Assembly: GCF_014197245.1 (NCBI RefSeq)
Contig: NZ_JACIFF010000002.1
Span: forward strand, 448,106-512,105
Direction: 5' to 3'
DNA: 64,000 bases
Origin: Neolewinella aquimaris
GTDB lineage: Bacteria; Bacteroidota; Bacteroidia; Chitinophagales; Saprospiraceae
In this document: one piece after another, positions 33,384-42,195 of the stretch
Numbering within the stretch: the first letter of the stretch is position 1
Layout: each line of letters opens with the position of its first letter
Translations under genes and position numbers: made by a program
The notes under the pieces: generated by a model
What the model was told of the DNA's origin: nothing
The model's input: the letters and a program-made list of their open reading frames with translations, nothing else
Databases searched by the model: none

Positions 33384-36300
33384 ATGCCTATTCTACGTAG
33401 TTGGTCGATTGTCCCGTTGGTCCTTGCTGTAAGTGCAATCGGCTTATACACGGGTTGTCGGCCGTCGTCGGATGCATACACAAGCCCCGAGGCCCCACTG
33501 TTCTCCACCCTCACCGCCCGGGAGACCGGCATCGATTTCATCAACGAGGTCACCGATGGCGAGGGCTACAACGTCCTGTCCTACCGCAACTTTTACAACG
33601 GTGCCGGGGTGGCCATCGCCGACCTGAACGGGGACGGTATGAATGACCTCTACTTCACCGCCAATCAGGGCCCAAACCGGCTCTACCTCAATCGCGGCGA
33701 CTGGAAGTTCGAGGAAGTGGAGGGCGGGGCCGCAGGAGCAATGTCCTGGAGTACCGGGGTGAGTGCAGTGGACGTGAATGCCGACGGGCGCATTGATCTG
33801 TATGTCTGTAATTCCGGTGATCCGGCGGGGCAGCATCGCTCTAACGAACTCTTCATCAACCAGGGCAACGACGATCGCGGGATACCGATCTTCCGGGAAG
33901 CAGCTGTGGAATATGGCCTCGACGATCAGGGGTTCAGCACCCACGCCGCCTGGTTCGATTACGACAAAGACGGTGACCTGGACGTCTACCTGCTCAACAA
34001 CTCCTACCTGAATCCGCAGGTTATCGACCCCAGTGGGGACAACCGCAGTCGGCGCGATCCCGAAGGGGGGGACAAACTCTTCCGCAACGACTCCGCCCCC
34101 GGGGGCCAGCCGCACTTCACCGACGTATCCGAGGAAGCCGGCATCTATGGATCCCGCATCGGGTTCGGTCTCGGCTCCGGACTGGGCGACTTCAACGGCG
34201 ACAACTGGACCGACCTGTACATCAGCAACGATTTTTGGGAGCGCGACTACCTCTACATCAACCAACGGGACGGCACCTTTCGCGAAGAACTCATCGACCG
34301 AATCGACCATGTATCCATCTCCTCCATGGGTTCCGACGTCGGCGACCTCGACAACGACGGGGACATGGACATCTTCAGTACGGACATGCTGGCCGCCGAC
34401 AACCAACGCCTGAAGGCTTCGACCGTATTCGACACCTACACCTCCGCCGGCATCCGCTACGAAGCAAACTACCACCACCAGATCCTGCAAAACTGCCTGC
34501 AGGTCAACGACGGCACCGCCAACTTTAGCGAGGTGGCCCACTTCGCCGGAGTAAGTGCAACCGACTGGAGCTGGGGGGCGCTGATTTTCGACATGGACCT
34601 GGATGGACGGAAGGACATCTTCGTGGCCAACGGCATCTACCGCGATATCATGGACCTCGACTTCAGCGACTTCATTGACGATAAGGATCGCGTGAAACAG
34701 ATGGTGATCGACAAGGGCCGCTACGACTGGCGGGATTTTGTCAACCTGATGCCCCACAATGATCAACCGAACTATGCTTTCCTCAACCGGGGCGACCTAC
34801 GATTTGAGAATAGGTCCTACGAACTGGGCCTGGGCGAACCCTCCTTCAGCAACGGGGCCGCCTACGGCGACCTGGATGGAGACGGCGATCTGGACCTGAT
34901 CGTAAACAACTTGAATCAGCCCCCGCTGGTGTACCGCAACGGTGCCCGGGAGGCCGGTCAGCATAGCCTGGTGGTACGCCTGCAGGGACCCTCCACGAAT
35001 CCCCTGGGTATCGGGGCGACCGCAAGACTCATCACTGCCAATCAAACCCAGGTGCTCGAGCAGTATCCTACCCGGGGCTTCCTCAGCACCGTGGGTCCGG
35101 AGCTCATTTTCGGTGTCGGAGCCGACGAAAACCCCACCCAGTTGGAAGTTCGCTGGCCCGACGGACGTGTTTCCCGGGTAGACCACCCCACCGTTGATGG
35201 CGTGACGGTGGTCGATCATGCCGGGTCAATTGATGCAGAGATAGTCCCCCCTGCCGTCGAAGATCAGACGCTCTTCGTCGCCGCCGACGCTTTCGACGTT
35301 CCGCCCACGCACGAGGAACCCTTCTTCAACGACTTCGACCACGAGCGGCTGTTGCTGCGTAAGCTTTCGGATCCCGGGCCCAAGATCGTGAAGGGCGACG
35401 TCAACGGAGACGGGCGGGAAGACTTCCTGCTGCTCGGCTCCGCCAACGATCCGGATAAGCTATATTTTCAGGAGGCGGACGGCAGTTTCCGGCGCGTAGC
35501 CAACGCCAGCCTCGAGCAGTCGGCCCCCTTCGAAAGCAGTTGCGGGGCGTTTTTCGATGCCGACGGGGATGGCGACGTCGACCTCCTGGTGGGTAACGGG
35601 GGCAACGAACTGGCCCGTGGCTTCGACGCTTACGTAGTCCGCTACTACGAAAACCTCGACGGCACCCTCGTATACAATCCCGTAATGGCTCCCCAGGCCG
35701 GCGGCGAGATAAGCTGCATCGTTCCGGAGGATATCGACCTGGACGGTGACATCGACCTGTTTATCGGCGGGCGGGCCGTACCGGGCAATTACGGACTGGT
35801 GCCCCAGTCGTTTCTCTTCATTCGGGAGGGGTCGCAGTGGGTAAACAGTACGCCCCGCGACATCGCTACCGCCGGTATGGTGACCGATGCCGTATGGAGC
35901 GACCTCAATTCAGACGGGCGACCCGACCTGATCATGGTAGGCGACTGGATGCCGGTTACGGTAGCCTTTATGCTGAATGACGCCAAGATCAGCAGCATCT
36001 TCGAAGTACCTAATTCTTCCGGCTGGTACAACGCAATCGCGGCGGCGGACCTGGACGGTGACGGATTGGAAGATCTCGTTGTCGGAAACTGGGGGTTGAA
36101 CAGCAAATTTCGTGCCTCCGCCGAGCGTCCGCTGCGCTTGCTGACTAAGGATTTCGACCAGAACGACAAGTCGGAATTCATCATCGAGTGGTACCCTCCG
36201 GCCGACGCAAGGCGTTATCCCTTCGCCCAGAAGAAGCAACTTCACGAACAACTTCCCGGTCTCCGCAAGAAGACCCTGAAGTACGAGGATTACGCCCGGG

Positions 36301-36749
36301 CGACCTACGAGACCCTCTTTACCGAAGAAGAACGGCAGGGTGTAATTGAGCGCGGAGCGCAGCAACTGCAGAGCTGTGTAATCTGGAACAAGGGGGAGGG
36401 CAAGGTCATCACCGAACCCCTACCCTGGCAAGCTCAGCTGAATCCACAGTTTACCATCGCGATCGGTGACGTAAATGGCGACGACCGGCCCGACCTCTGG
36501 CTCGGGGGCAACATTTACGGCCTATCCCCCCAGGTGGGACGTGCCGATGCCGGCCGTGGGACTCTTCTGCTGAATGCCGGCGACCGCCAGTGGGAATACG
36601 TCGAACCCACCCGGGCGGGCATCAACCTGCAGGGCCAGGTACGGGATGCCCAGTGGCTCGACTTGGCCAACGGTGGACAAACGCTGCTCATCGCCCGTAA
36701 CGATGCCGAGCTCAAAGCCTTCCGGATCAACAAACAGACGAGCCGTTGA
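33384..36749 (+). CDS. FG-GAP repeat lipoprotein with ASPIC/UnbV domain (CRTAC1-like)
   Basis: 1121 residues from the ATG at 33384, chosen over 33348 because it opens a signal peptide with lipobox T-G-C (Cys near 29). The first ~480 residues hold FG-GAP repeats (I-A-D-L-N-G-D-G-M-N-D-L-Y, D-V-N-A-D-G-R-I-D-L-Y and others). Near residues 530-620 is the ASPIC/UnbV module (G-I-G-A-T-A-R-L, R-G-F-L-S, W-P-D-G-R). A second FG-GAP set fills the remainder. Such proteins are often found beside SusCD in Bacteroidota and may form large surface propellers; the biochemical role is unknown. The frame on the opposite strand (33444-34766) is a shadow of the Asp/Gly repeats. Confidence 0.88.
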   Translation: MPILRSWSIVPLVLAVSAIGLYTGCRPSSDAYTSPEAPLFSTLTARETGIDFINEVTDGEGYNVLSYRNFYNGAGVAIADLNGDGMNDLYFTANQGPNRLYLNRGDWKFEEVEGGAAGAMSWSTGVSAVDVNADGRIDLYVCNSGDPAGQHRSNELFINQGNDDRGIPIFREAAVEYGLDDQGFSTHAAWFDYDKDGDLDVYLLNNSYLNPQVIDPSGDNRSRRDPEGGDKLFRNDSAPGGQPHFTDVSEEAGIYGSRIGFGLGSGLGDFNGDNWTDLYISNDFWERDYLYINQRDGTFREELIDRIDHVSISSMGSDVGDLDNDGDMDIFSTDMLAADNQRLKASTVFDTYTSAGIRYEANYHHQILQNCLQVNDGTANFSEVAHFAGVSATDWSWGALIFDMDLDGRKDIFVANGIYRDIMDLDFSDFIDDKDRVKQMVIDKGRYDWRDFVNLMPHNDQPNYAFLNRGDLRFENRSYELGLGEPSFSNGAAYGDLDGDGDLDLIVNNLNQPPLVYRNGAREAGQHSLVVRLQGPSTNPLGIGATARLITANQTQVLEQYPTRGFLSTVGPELIFGVGADENPTQLEVRWPDGRVSRVDHPTVDGVTVVDHAGSIDAEIVPPAVEDQTLFVAADAFDVPPTHEEPFFNDFDHERLLLRKLSDPGPKIVKGDVNGDGREDFLLLGSANDPDKLYFQEADGSFRRVANASLEQSAPFESSCGAFFDADGDGDVDLLVGNGGNELARGFDAYVVRYYENLDGTLVYNPVMAPQAGGEISCIVPEDIDLDGDIDLFIGGRAVPGNYGLVPQSFLFIREGSQWVNSTPRDIATAGMVTDAVWSDLNSDGRPDLIMVGDWMPVTVAFMLNDAKISSIFEVPNSSGWYNAIAAADLDGDGLEDLVVGNWGLNSKFRASAERPLRLLTKDFDQNDKSEFIIEWYPPADARRYPFAQKKQLHEQLPGLRKKTLKYEDYARATYETLFTEEERQGVIERGAQQLQSCVIWNKGEGKVITEPLPWQAQLNPQFTIAIGDVNGDDRPDLWLGGNIYGLSPQVGRADAGRGTLLLNAGDRQWEYVEPTRAGINLQGQVRDAQWLDLANGGQTLLIARNDAELKAFRINKQTSR

Positions 36750-36778
36750 CCCAAATTGCTCCTTGCCACAATCTCCCT

Positions 36779-36798
36779 GCACCTGCGCGCCGCCGCCC
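36779..36798 (+). repeat. GC-rich intergenic motif, copy 4
   Basis: GCACCTGCGCGCCGCCGCCC, one mismatch to the 7480 and 23851 copies, 151 bp upstream of the thioredoxin-like gene and co-oriented. Confidence 0.55.
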
Positions 36799-36949
36799 GA
36801 ACTAAGTGTTGTGGCGCGACCAAAAGTGTGTACCAACTGGACGGGAACGGTGGCCGCAGTACCTTTACTCTTGTGGGAGAGGAACGTCGCACCAACCGGC
36901 TGAGCTTTTAGCGGAACAAGTCGGCCCCACTGACATTGTTATCAAACGT

Positions 36950-37486
36950 ATGCGTTACCCCATTTTTATTACTCTTCTGCTGAGTATGCTTGGCTGTCAG
37001 GAGCCGGTTCCCGTGGCATCACTGGGTGATATTATCGCTCCGTCGGTCGCGGGGGAGGAATCCCTTCCCATTGTCTACCAGCACTATGATGAAATTGCTC
37101 CCATATTTAGCCAGCGTAACGACACGACCTACGTCATCAATTTTTGGGCTACCTGGTGCAAACCGTGCCTGGAGGAACTCCCCCTGCTGAACAGTCTGCA
37201 ACGGCAGTACGACGATGCCGCGCTGCGGGTTGTTTTGGTAAGTTTGGACACCGAGACTCGCGCTATCGCCCGCATCCCGGAGTACCTCAATCGGCGTGGC
37301 ATCGACCTGCCCACTATAGTGCTGACCGACGAGCGGCCAAGCTGGATGCGCGACCTCGACGGGAACTGGAACGGGGCGCTGCCCACCACTTTCATATACC
37401 GGAACGACTTGCGCTACATCTATCGCCGCAATTTCCGTACGCTGCCCGATGTGCAGGAAGCCGTCGCTCCCCTAATTGGCCTGTAG
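36950..37486 (+). CDS. TlpA-like thioredoxin-fold lipoprotein
   Basis: 178 residues from the ATG at 36950; the longer in-frame start at 36806 adds a stretch without a signal peptide. The lipobox is M-L-G-C (Cys near residue 13). The active site is W-A-T-W-C-K-P-C near residue 67, with the cis-Pro region T-T-F-I near 155. TlpA/ResA-type proteins reduce disulfides in the periplasm, often for haem c maturation. It lies 200 bp downstream of the FG-GAP genes, one of which carries a C-x-x-C-H motif; a link is plausible but unproven. Confidence 0.9.
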   Translation: MRYPIFITLLLSMLGCQEPVPVASLGDIIAPSVAGEESLPIVYQHYDEIAPIFSQRNDTTYVINFWATWCKPCLEELPLLNSLQRQYDDAALRVVLVSLDTETRAIARIPEYLNRRGIDLPTIVLTDERPSWMRDLDGNWNGALPTTFIYRNDLRYIYRRNFRTLPDVQEAVAPLIGL

Positions 37487-37558
37487 CCGACTTTTCCCCC
37501 TGGCTACGGCAAATTACATGGGTGAATTTGCTATTTTGGAGGAATAATCGCAACGAAT

Positions 37559-38140
37559 ATGCGGCACCTCTACCTCCTCTTTCTATTTTGTCTGCCCTGT
37601 CTCCTTCCCGCCGAATCCTACCGAGGGTTTCTGCTCACCAAGGACGGGCATCAGCTCACGGGCTACCTCAACGTACTGCAGTATTCGCCGGGGGGCAATC
37701 TCATCACCTTTACCAACGACTTCGGCGACGAGTACCAGATACACCCCTTCCTCGTCAGTGGGTTTGGGTTTAACTACAACGGCGAGGCCATGCGGTTCGT
37801 AAGCCGGCGGCACGAGGGCATGTGGTATTTCCTGCAGGAAGAGGTTCGCGGTCGGGTCATCAGCCTTTTCCGCCTCCCTAGGGGCACCGGTCGTTGGGTA
37901 GACGACAGTATGCTGCGGATGTTTCGGGAGCAGCCCCCCGAATACTACCTGGAGTACGGCCAGGGGCAGTTCCTGCCGATTCCCCGCACCGGCTATAAGC
38001 GTAGCCTGCGCGACTTCTTTCGCCAGGCCAGTCCGGACTTGGCCGAAAAGATCGGTTCTCGCGGTTACCGCTACCGGAACATGAATAGCATCGTTTTGGA
38101 ATTTAATGAGCGCAGTGCCCGGAGGCGGCGCAGGCTTTAA
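37559..38140 (+). CDS. Secreted hypothetical protein
   Basis: 193 residues with a signal peptide (about 1-18, L-P-A-E). The body is beta-rich with many aromatic residues (Y-R-G-F-L-L-T-K-D-G-H-Q-L-T-G-Y) and a basic C-terminus (R-R-R-R-R-L). I do not recognise the family. A TATTTTG box at 37532-37538 lies 20 nt before the start. Confidence 0.7.
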   Translation: MRHLYLLFLFCLPCLLPAESYRGFLLTKDGHQLTGYLNVLQYSPGGNLITFTNDFGDEYQIHPFLVSGFGFNYNGEAMRFVSRRHEGMWYFLQEEVRGRVISLFRLPRGTGRWVDDSMLRMFREQPPEYYLEYGQGQFLPIPRTGYKRSLRDFFRQASPDLAEKIGSRGYRYRNMNSIVLEFNERSARRRRRL

Positions 38141-38235
38141 GCAGACTCAACCACGCGCCAACCCTTCCGGAGGAAAGGCGTTAGCATAGGGTCGGGTCTA
38201 CCAACCGGCCGGTTACACCATTCGTCAGGCAGCGC

Positions 38236-39090
38236 ATGTTAAAAAAAGACCTCGCGGGTTTCTTCGCCTTCTTCCTCGGCGTTTTCGGCGTGCACCGCTT
38301 CTACCTCGGGCAGTGGTGGCGGGGCGCAGCCCAGTTTGTCGGTTTTTGGGCTATTATCGCTTTTCTGGCGGAAGAGGGCCCCGAAATGCCGGCCCCGTTC
38401 ATCCTGGTCGGATTCGTGCTCGCGCCCATTATAACCGCTATCGTATTTTGGGCTACCCCCTACGAACGGTGGGCGGCGAAGTATGACCCTGAAGCGTTGG
38501 TGGCCCAGGGGTATGCCCCCCCGACTACCACCGGCCGTTACCCTACGGTAGCCACCGCACAGGCTCCGAAACCAAGCCTAAAGTCCCTAAAGGCCGAGGG
38601 CGTCAAATATTACCGATCCGGGGATTTTGACCTGGCCATAGAGGCGTTTCAGGAGGCCATCGAACTAGCCCCGTCGGATCCGGCCGCCCACTTTAACGTC
38701 GCGTGCTGCTACGCTCTACTGGGTCAGTATCCCGCCGCCCTCCGCCACCTGGAACTTGCCGTCACCTACCGCCTTCCCAAGCCGGAACGGATCGAATCCC
38801 ATCCGGCCCTGAAGGAGCTGCGTGCCTCGACGGCCTACCGCTGCTTCCGCAGCAACAACTACCGCGAACTCAATCTCGTGTCCCTCACGCAATCCGCCCA
38901 ACCGGCACCCGCCGATGAAGCCGAGGACGTGCTGGAAGACTTTGCGGCCCCGCCCCGCAGCGATGCCTCCAACCGGCGCATGCTGGATGATGACCTGTTA
39001 GTCCAGATCAACCGGCTGCGGGAATTGCACGATGCCGGCGTACTTACCCAACAAGAATATCGCAAGCAGCGGGAAAAGCTTCTTGGCTGA
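38236..39090 (+). CDS. TM2 domain protein with TPR and SHOCT-like C-terminus
   Basis: 284 residues. Residues 1-75 form a TM2 domain (F-F-L-G-V-F-G-V-H-R-F-Y-L-G) with two to three membrane segments. Residues about 115-190 contain a TPR pair (Y-Y-R-S-G-D-F-D-L-A-I-E-A-F; A-H-F-N-V-A-C-C-Y-A-L-L-G). The last ~35 residues (L-R-E-L-H-D-A-G-V-L-T-Q-Q-E-Y-R-K-Q) match the SHOCT pattern of short oligomerisation motifs. The role is unknown; this looks like a membrane-tethered adaptor. Its stop overlaps the next start (TGATG). Confidence 0.82.
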   Translation: MLKKDLAGFFAFFLGVFGVHRFYLGQWWRGAAQFVGFWAIIAFLAEEGPEMPAPFILVGFVLAPIITAIVFWATPYERWAAKYDPEALVAQGYAPPTTTGRYPTVATAQAPKPSLKSLKAEGVKYYRSGDFDLAIEAFQEAIELAPSDPAAHFNVACCYALLGQYPAALRHLELAVTYRLPKPERIESHPALKELRASTAYRCFRSNNYRELNLVSLTQSAQPAPADEAEDVLEDFAAPPRSDASNRRMLDDDLLVQINRLRELHDAGVLTQQEYRKQREKLLG

Positions 39091-39839
39091 TGTGGCAACT
39101 ACTCCTCTTGCTAATCTGCTGGACGGGCACCCTGACGGCCCAGGGCCTGGCCGGCGTGCGCAACCTGGACCCGGCGTTTCTCGTCAGCCTGGGGTACGGT
39201 CCCTTCGCCCCGGCGGGCGACCTTTTTGACCGGTTCGGTGCCGGCTTCTCTTTAGATGCCGGTCTTTCCTACACTCCGACCGATTCGCGGTGGCAGATCG
39301 GGGGGATGGCGCAGTACGGCTTCGGAAGCGAGGTAAAGGAAGATGTGCTCGCCGGCTTTCGCACGGATGCCGGCTTCATCATCGGCAATCAGCGACAACC
39401 CGCGACGGTAGAACTACGGCAACGGCAATTTTTCGCGGGGGCCCGTCTCGGCTATACCATTCCGCTTGGCGACAACCCACGTGCCGGCCTTCAGCTTACT
39501 ACCGGGGCCGGCTACTTTTTCAGTCGGATCCGTTTCCAGCAAGATCCCGCCCAGTACGTTCCCCAGATCGACAAACTCGCTCAGGCCGGTTACGACCGGT
39601 TGGCGGGTGGGCCGGCTATTTATCAATTTATCGGCTATCAGCAACTCGGTCAGGATCGGCGACTAAATTTCTATGCCGGCGGAGAAATTATGGCAGGGTT
39701 CACGAAGCAACTCCGTAGTTTCGACATCCCCCTTGGTTCACCTCCCTCTCCCGCCGGGCGGACGGACATAATTCTAGGATTCAAGGCCGGACTAATCGTA
39801 CCCCTTTACCACGGTGAGGGCAAGGAAATATATTACTGA
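39090..39839 (+). CDS. Secreted probable beta-barrel protein
   Basis: 249 residues; the ATG overlaps the stop of the preceding gene. A short signal peptide (about 1-15, L-T-A-Q) is followed by alternating strands with Gly/Tyr turns (G-Y-G-P-F-A-P-A-G; G-G-M-A-Q-Y-G-F-G), as in small outer-membrane barrels. No named family was recognised. The 3' end overlaps the possible start of the KdtA gene by 26 nt. Confidence 0.72.
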   Translation: MWQLLLLLICWTGTLTAQGLAGVRNLDPAFLVSLGYGPFAPAGDLFDRFGAGFSLDAGLSYTPTDSRWQIGGMAQYGFGSEVKEDVLAGFRTDAGFIIGNQRQPATVELRQRQFFAGARLGYTIPLGDNPRAGLQLTTGAGYFFSRIRFQQDPAQYVPQIDKLAQAGYDRLAGGPAIYQFIGYQQLGQDRRLNFYAGGEIMAGFTKQLRSFDIPLGSPPSPAGRTDIILGFKAGLIVPLYHGEGKEIYY

Positions 39840-41886
39840 TTTGGAGTGGTTATACCGTACCGGTCTGGGATTTTACCACCGAGGCATTCGCGTAGCTGCC
39901 CGTCTCGGCAACGTGCGGGCGGCAAAGTGGGTCCGTGGGCGACGGCGTGATCCACAGCCGCAGATTGAACGGATTCGCCGGTCGGGCAGGCCCATCGTCT
40001 GGCTTCACGCAGCTAGCCTCGGAGAATACGAGCAGGGCCGGCCGGTACTGCAACACCTGCGGAACCTGCGCCCTGATCTCGCCGTCGTTCTAACGTTCTA
40101 TAGCCCAAGTGGATACGAGCGGTGCCAGAGTACGGAACTCGCCGAAGTGGTCGCCTACCTCCCCGCCGATTCCGCCAGAAATGCCTCGGAATGGGTGGCC
40201 ATGCTGCGCCCGGAATTCGCCATATTTGTCAAGTACGAATTCTGGTTTTACCACCTCTCCGCTCTGCGAAGGGCTGAGGTACCCACCTTTTTGGTAGCCG
40301 GCAGTTTCCACCCGAACCAACCATTCTTCCGGTGGTACGGCAACTGGTGGCGAGAAATGCTGGGCTGTTTCACCCACATCTGCGTGCAGACGAGTCAGGA
40401 CAAACTGCTCCTGGCGGAGTACGGCGTTACTAACGTGACCGTAACCGGCGACCCGCGTATCGACCGTACCCTCGAACTGGTTGCAACTCCCTTCACGGAC
40501 GAGCGGCTCGATCGCTTTACGGCGGGTCACCCTACCCTCATCGCGGGATCGGTCTGGCCACCTGACGTGGACGCCATTGCCCGGGCCTGGCCTAGCCTGC
40601 CGCAGGAGTGGCGCCTCATTCTGGCTCCCCACCAGCTGAGTGAGGAAGAAATAATGTCGTGGCAGTCCCGTTTCGACGCCGATCGGTATACCGGTACCGA
40701 GACCGGGCGACGCGTGCTTATTCTCGACGCCATCGGAATTCTGAGCCGGGTGTATCGATTGGGAAAGGTCGCCTACGTTGGGGGGGGCTTTAAAACGGGC
40801 CTACACAACACCCTTGAGCCAATGAGTTACGGCCTGCCCGTCATATTTGGTCCGCGCTATGCAAAGTTTCCTGAAGCACGGGAAGCCATCAGCCGGGGCG
40901 GGGCAACCAGTATTCGGGGTGCTGAGGATCTGACCAAGGTTCTGCAACACCTCAGGGAAGAGGAAACGTACGAACGAAGCAGTGAGGCCCAGCTAGCGTA
41001 CGCAGCCGAAAACGCGGGGGCGGGACAACGAACCGCGCGGCTTATCCTGCAACTGCTGATGCTTTTGCTGGTCGTTAGTCCACTCGGCGCACAGTCGTGG
41101 TCGGCCGCCAATCGCCTTTCCGCTACACTCGATGCCCTCTACACCAAATGCAACCTAATGGTGGCCTTTTCGGGGTCCGAATGGCGCCCGGGAATGTGCA
41201 TCGCCGCGGCCGAAGTAGCTACGGGCGCCACCGTCTCCCTTCAACTGAACCTACAGGCCGGACAGAAGTACACCTTCATTGCGTCGGGGGAAGGAGGTAC
41301 GACCGACATTGATTTGGCCATTCGCGACGCTTACGGTAAGGTGGTAGCTTCGGACACGGAGGCCGATTTCACCCCCATTGTCGACCTCACCGTCGGCGCC
41401 GCCGCCACCTATACGCTACAGCTTCACTTAGTAGGAGGTCGGGATACGACCTCAATGACGGCAGTAGGCATGCTTATGACATCCGGCACCCCCATCAGGG
41501 ATACCGACTTTCGTCAGGTGAACCGTCGCTTCAATGCGGCCGCAGGTGCTGTACGGGCCGCAGGAGGTGCGAATCGGTTCGCGGATGATGCTAACTCCTG
41601 GTGCCTCTTTGGCTACCTACTCGGAGAGGGCCGTGGAGCCACGATCGAAAATCTACTTCTCGGTCCGGGCAACCACTTCATCGCCGCCACCACGGCCGAT
41701 GAGAAGCAGGACATCGACCTCTATCTGGCGGACGACCAGTTCACTTTACTATCCAGCGATACAGACGGCGACGCTTACCCCATGATCGAATACCGAAACA
41801 CCGAACCCGGCCCCTATAAACTACGCTTAGAAGTAGAAAAGGCAAGGGAACCAAGTTTGGTGCTCCTCGGCCGTTTTATCAACTAA
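39814..41886 (+). CDS. waaA: KdtA/WaaA Kdo transferase fused in frame to a secreted beta-rich domain
   Basis: 690 residues; a TTG at 39841, just after the previous stop, is an alternative start. Residues about 10-415 are 3-deoxy-D-manno-octulosonate transferase: H-A-A-S-L-G-E-Y-E-Q-G with the catalytic Glu near residue 71, V-K-Y-E-F-W-F-Y, G-D-P-R-I-D-R, and Y-V-G-G-G-F-K-T-G-L-H-N. KdtA normally ends here. Instead residues 409-427 (R-L-I-L-Q-L-L-M-L-L-L-V-V-S-P-L-G-A-Q) look like a signal peptide or membrane segment, followed by ~260 residues containing two related beta-sandwich-like units with D-I-D-L-A-I and D-I-D-L-Y-L, resembling PPC domains. No stop codon separates the parts. An internal ATG at 41059 is in frame. 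KdtA adds Kdo to lipid A at the inner membrane. Confidence 0.85.
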   Translation: MRARKYITDLEWLYRTGLGFYHRGIRVAARLGNVRAAKWVRGRRRDPQPQIERIRRSGRPIVWLHAASLGEYEQGRPVLQHLRNLRPDLAVVLTFYSPSGYERCQSTELAEVVAYLPADSARNASEWVAMLRPEFAIFVKYEFWFYHLSALRRAEVPTFLVAGSFHPNQPFFRWYGNWWREMLGCFTHICVQTSQDKLLLAEYGVTNVTVTGDPRIDRTLELVATPFTDERLDRFTAGHPTLIAGSVWPPDVDAIARAWPSLPQEWRLILAPHQLSEEEIMSWQSRFDADRYTGTETGRRVLILDAIGILSRVYRLGKVAYVGGGFKTGLHNTLEPMSYGLPVIFGPRYAKFPEAREAISRGGATSIRGAEDLTKVLQHLREEETYERSSEAQLAYAAENAGAGQRTARLILQLLMLLLVVSPLGAQSWSAANRLSATLDALYTKCNLMVAFSGSEWRPGMCIAAAEVATGATVSLQLNLQAGQKYTFIASGEGGTTDIDLAIRDAYGKVVASDTEADFTPIVDLTVGAAATYTLQLHLVGGRDTTSMTAVGMLMTSGTPIRDTDFRQVNRRFNAAAGAVRAAGGANRFADDANSWCLFGYLLGEGRGATIENLLLGPGNHFIAATTADEKQDIDLYLADDQFTLLSSDTDGDAYPMIEYRNTEPGPYKLRLEVEKAREPSLVLLGRFIN

Positions 41887-41927
41887 TCCGGACGCGATCA
41901 TCATCGGTCCCCAAATCTGCTCCTCCC

Positions 41928-42152
41928 ATGGCCCATATTCTTAAAGTAATTGAAGTCCTCAGCGAAAGCGCCAACAGCTTCGAAGAAGCCGTAGCGTCCG
42001 CCGTAGAGGAAACAAGCAAGAGCGTTCGCAACATTCAGAGTGCCTACGTACGCGAACAGAGCGTAACCGTGAAGAACGGCAAGGTCGACAAGTACCGGGT
42101 AAACGTGAAGATCACTTTCGCGGTAGACATGAGCAACCCCGACAACGCCTAG
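41928..42152 (+). CDS. Dodecin family flavin-binding protein
   Basis: 74 residues, the usual dodecin length. The pattern M-A-H-I-L-K-V-I-E-V-L-S-E-S-A-N-S-F-E-E-A and the central V-R-N-I-Q-S-A-Y-V match dodecins, which assemble as dodecamers that store or buffer flavins in the cytoplasm. In many bacterial dodecins the flavin-stacking residue is a Trp; here the equivalent position appears to be Tyr or Ile, which could change the ligand. It stands alone between the KdtA fusion and the GntP gene. Confidence 0.9.
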   Translation: MAHILKVIEVLSESANSFEEAVASAVEETSKSVRNIQSAYVREQSVTVKNGKVDKYRVNVKITFAVDMSNPDNA

Positions 42153-42183
42153 CCACCGCGTTCGGAATTGACCGGCAAGTCTG

Positions 42184-42191
42184 TACCTTGA
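42184..42191 (+). promoter_or_regulatory. -7 box 4 nt before the GntP gene start
   Basis: TACCTTGA, then CGGG, then ATG at 42196. Same TTGACGGG leader as the DUF4249 gene. Confidence 0.4.
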
Positions 42192-42195
42192 CGGG

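Noticed and set aside
33444-34766. 440-residue frame antisense to the FG-GAP gene
   Set aside because: It is the reverse reading of Asp/Gly-rich repeats and has Val-rich low-complexity composition.
36806-36949. N-terminal extension of the thioredoxin-like protein
   Set aside because: It would place the signal peptide and lipobox in the middle of the protein; the ATG at 36950 fits better.
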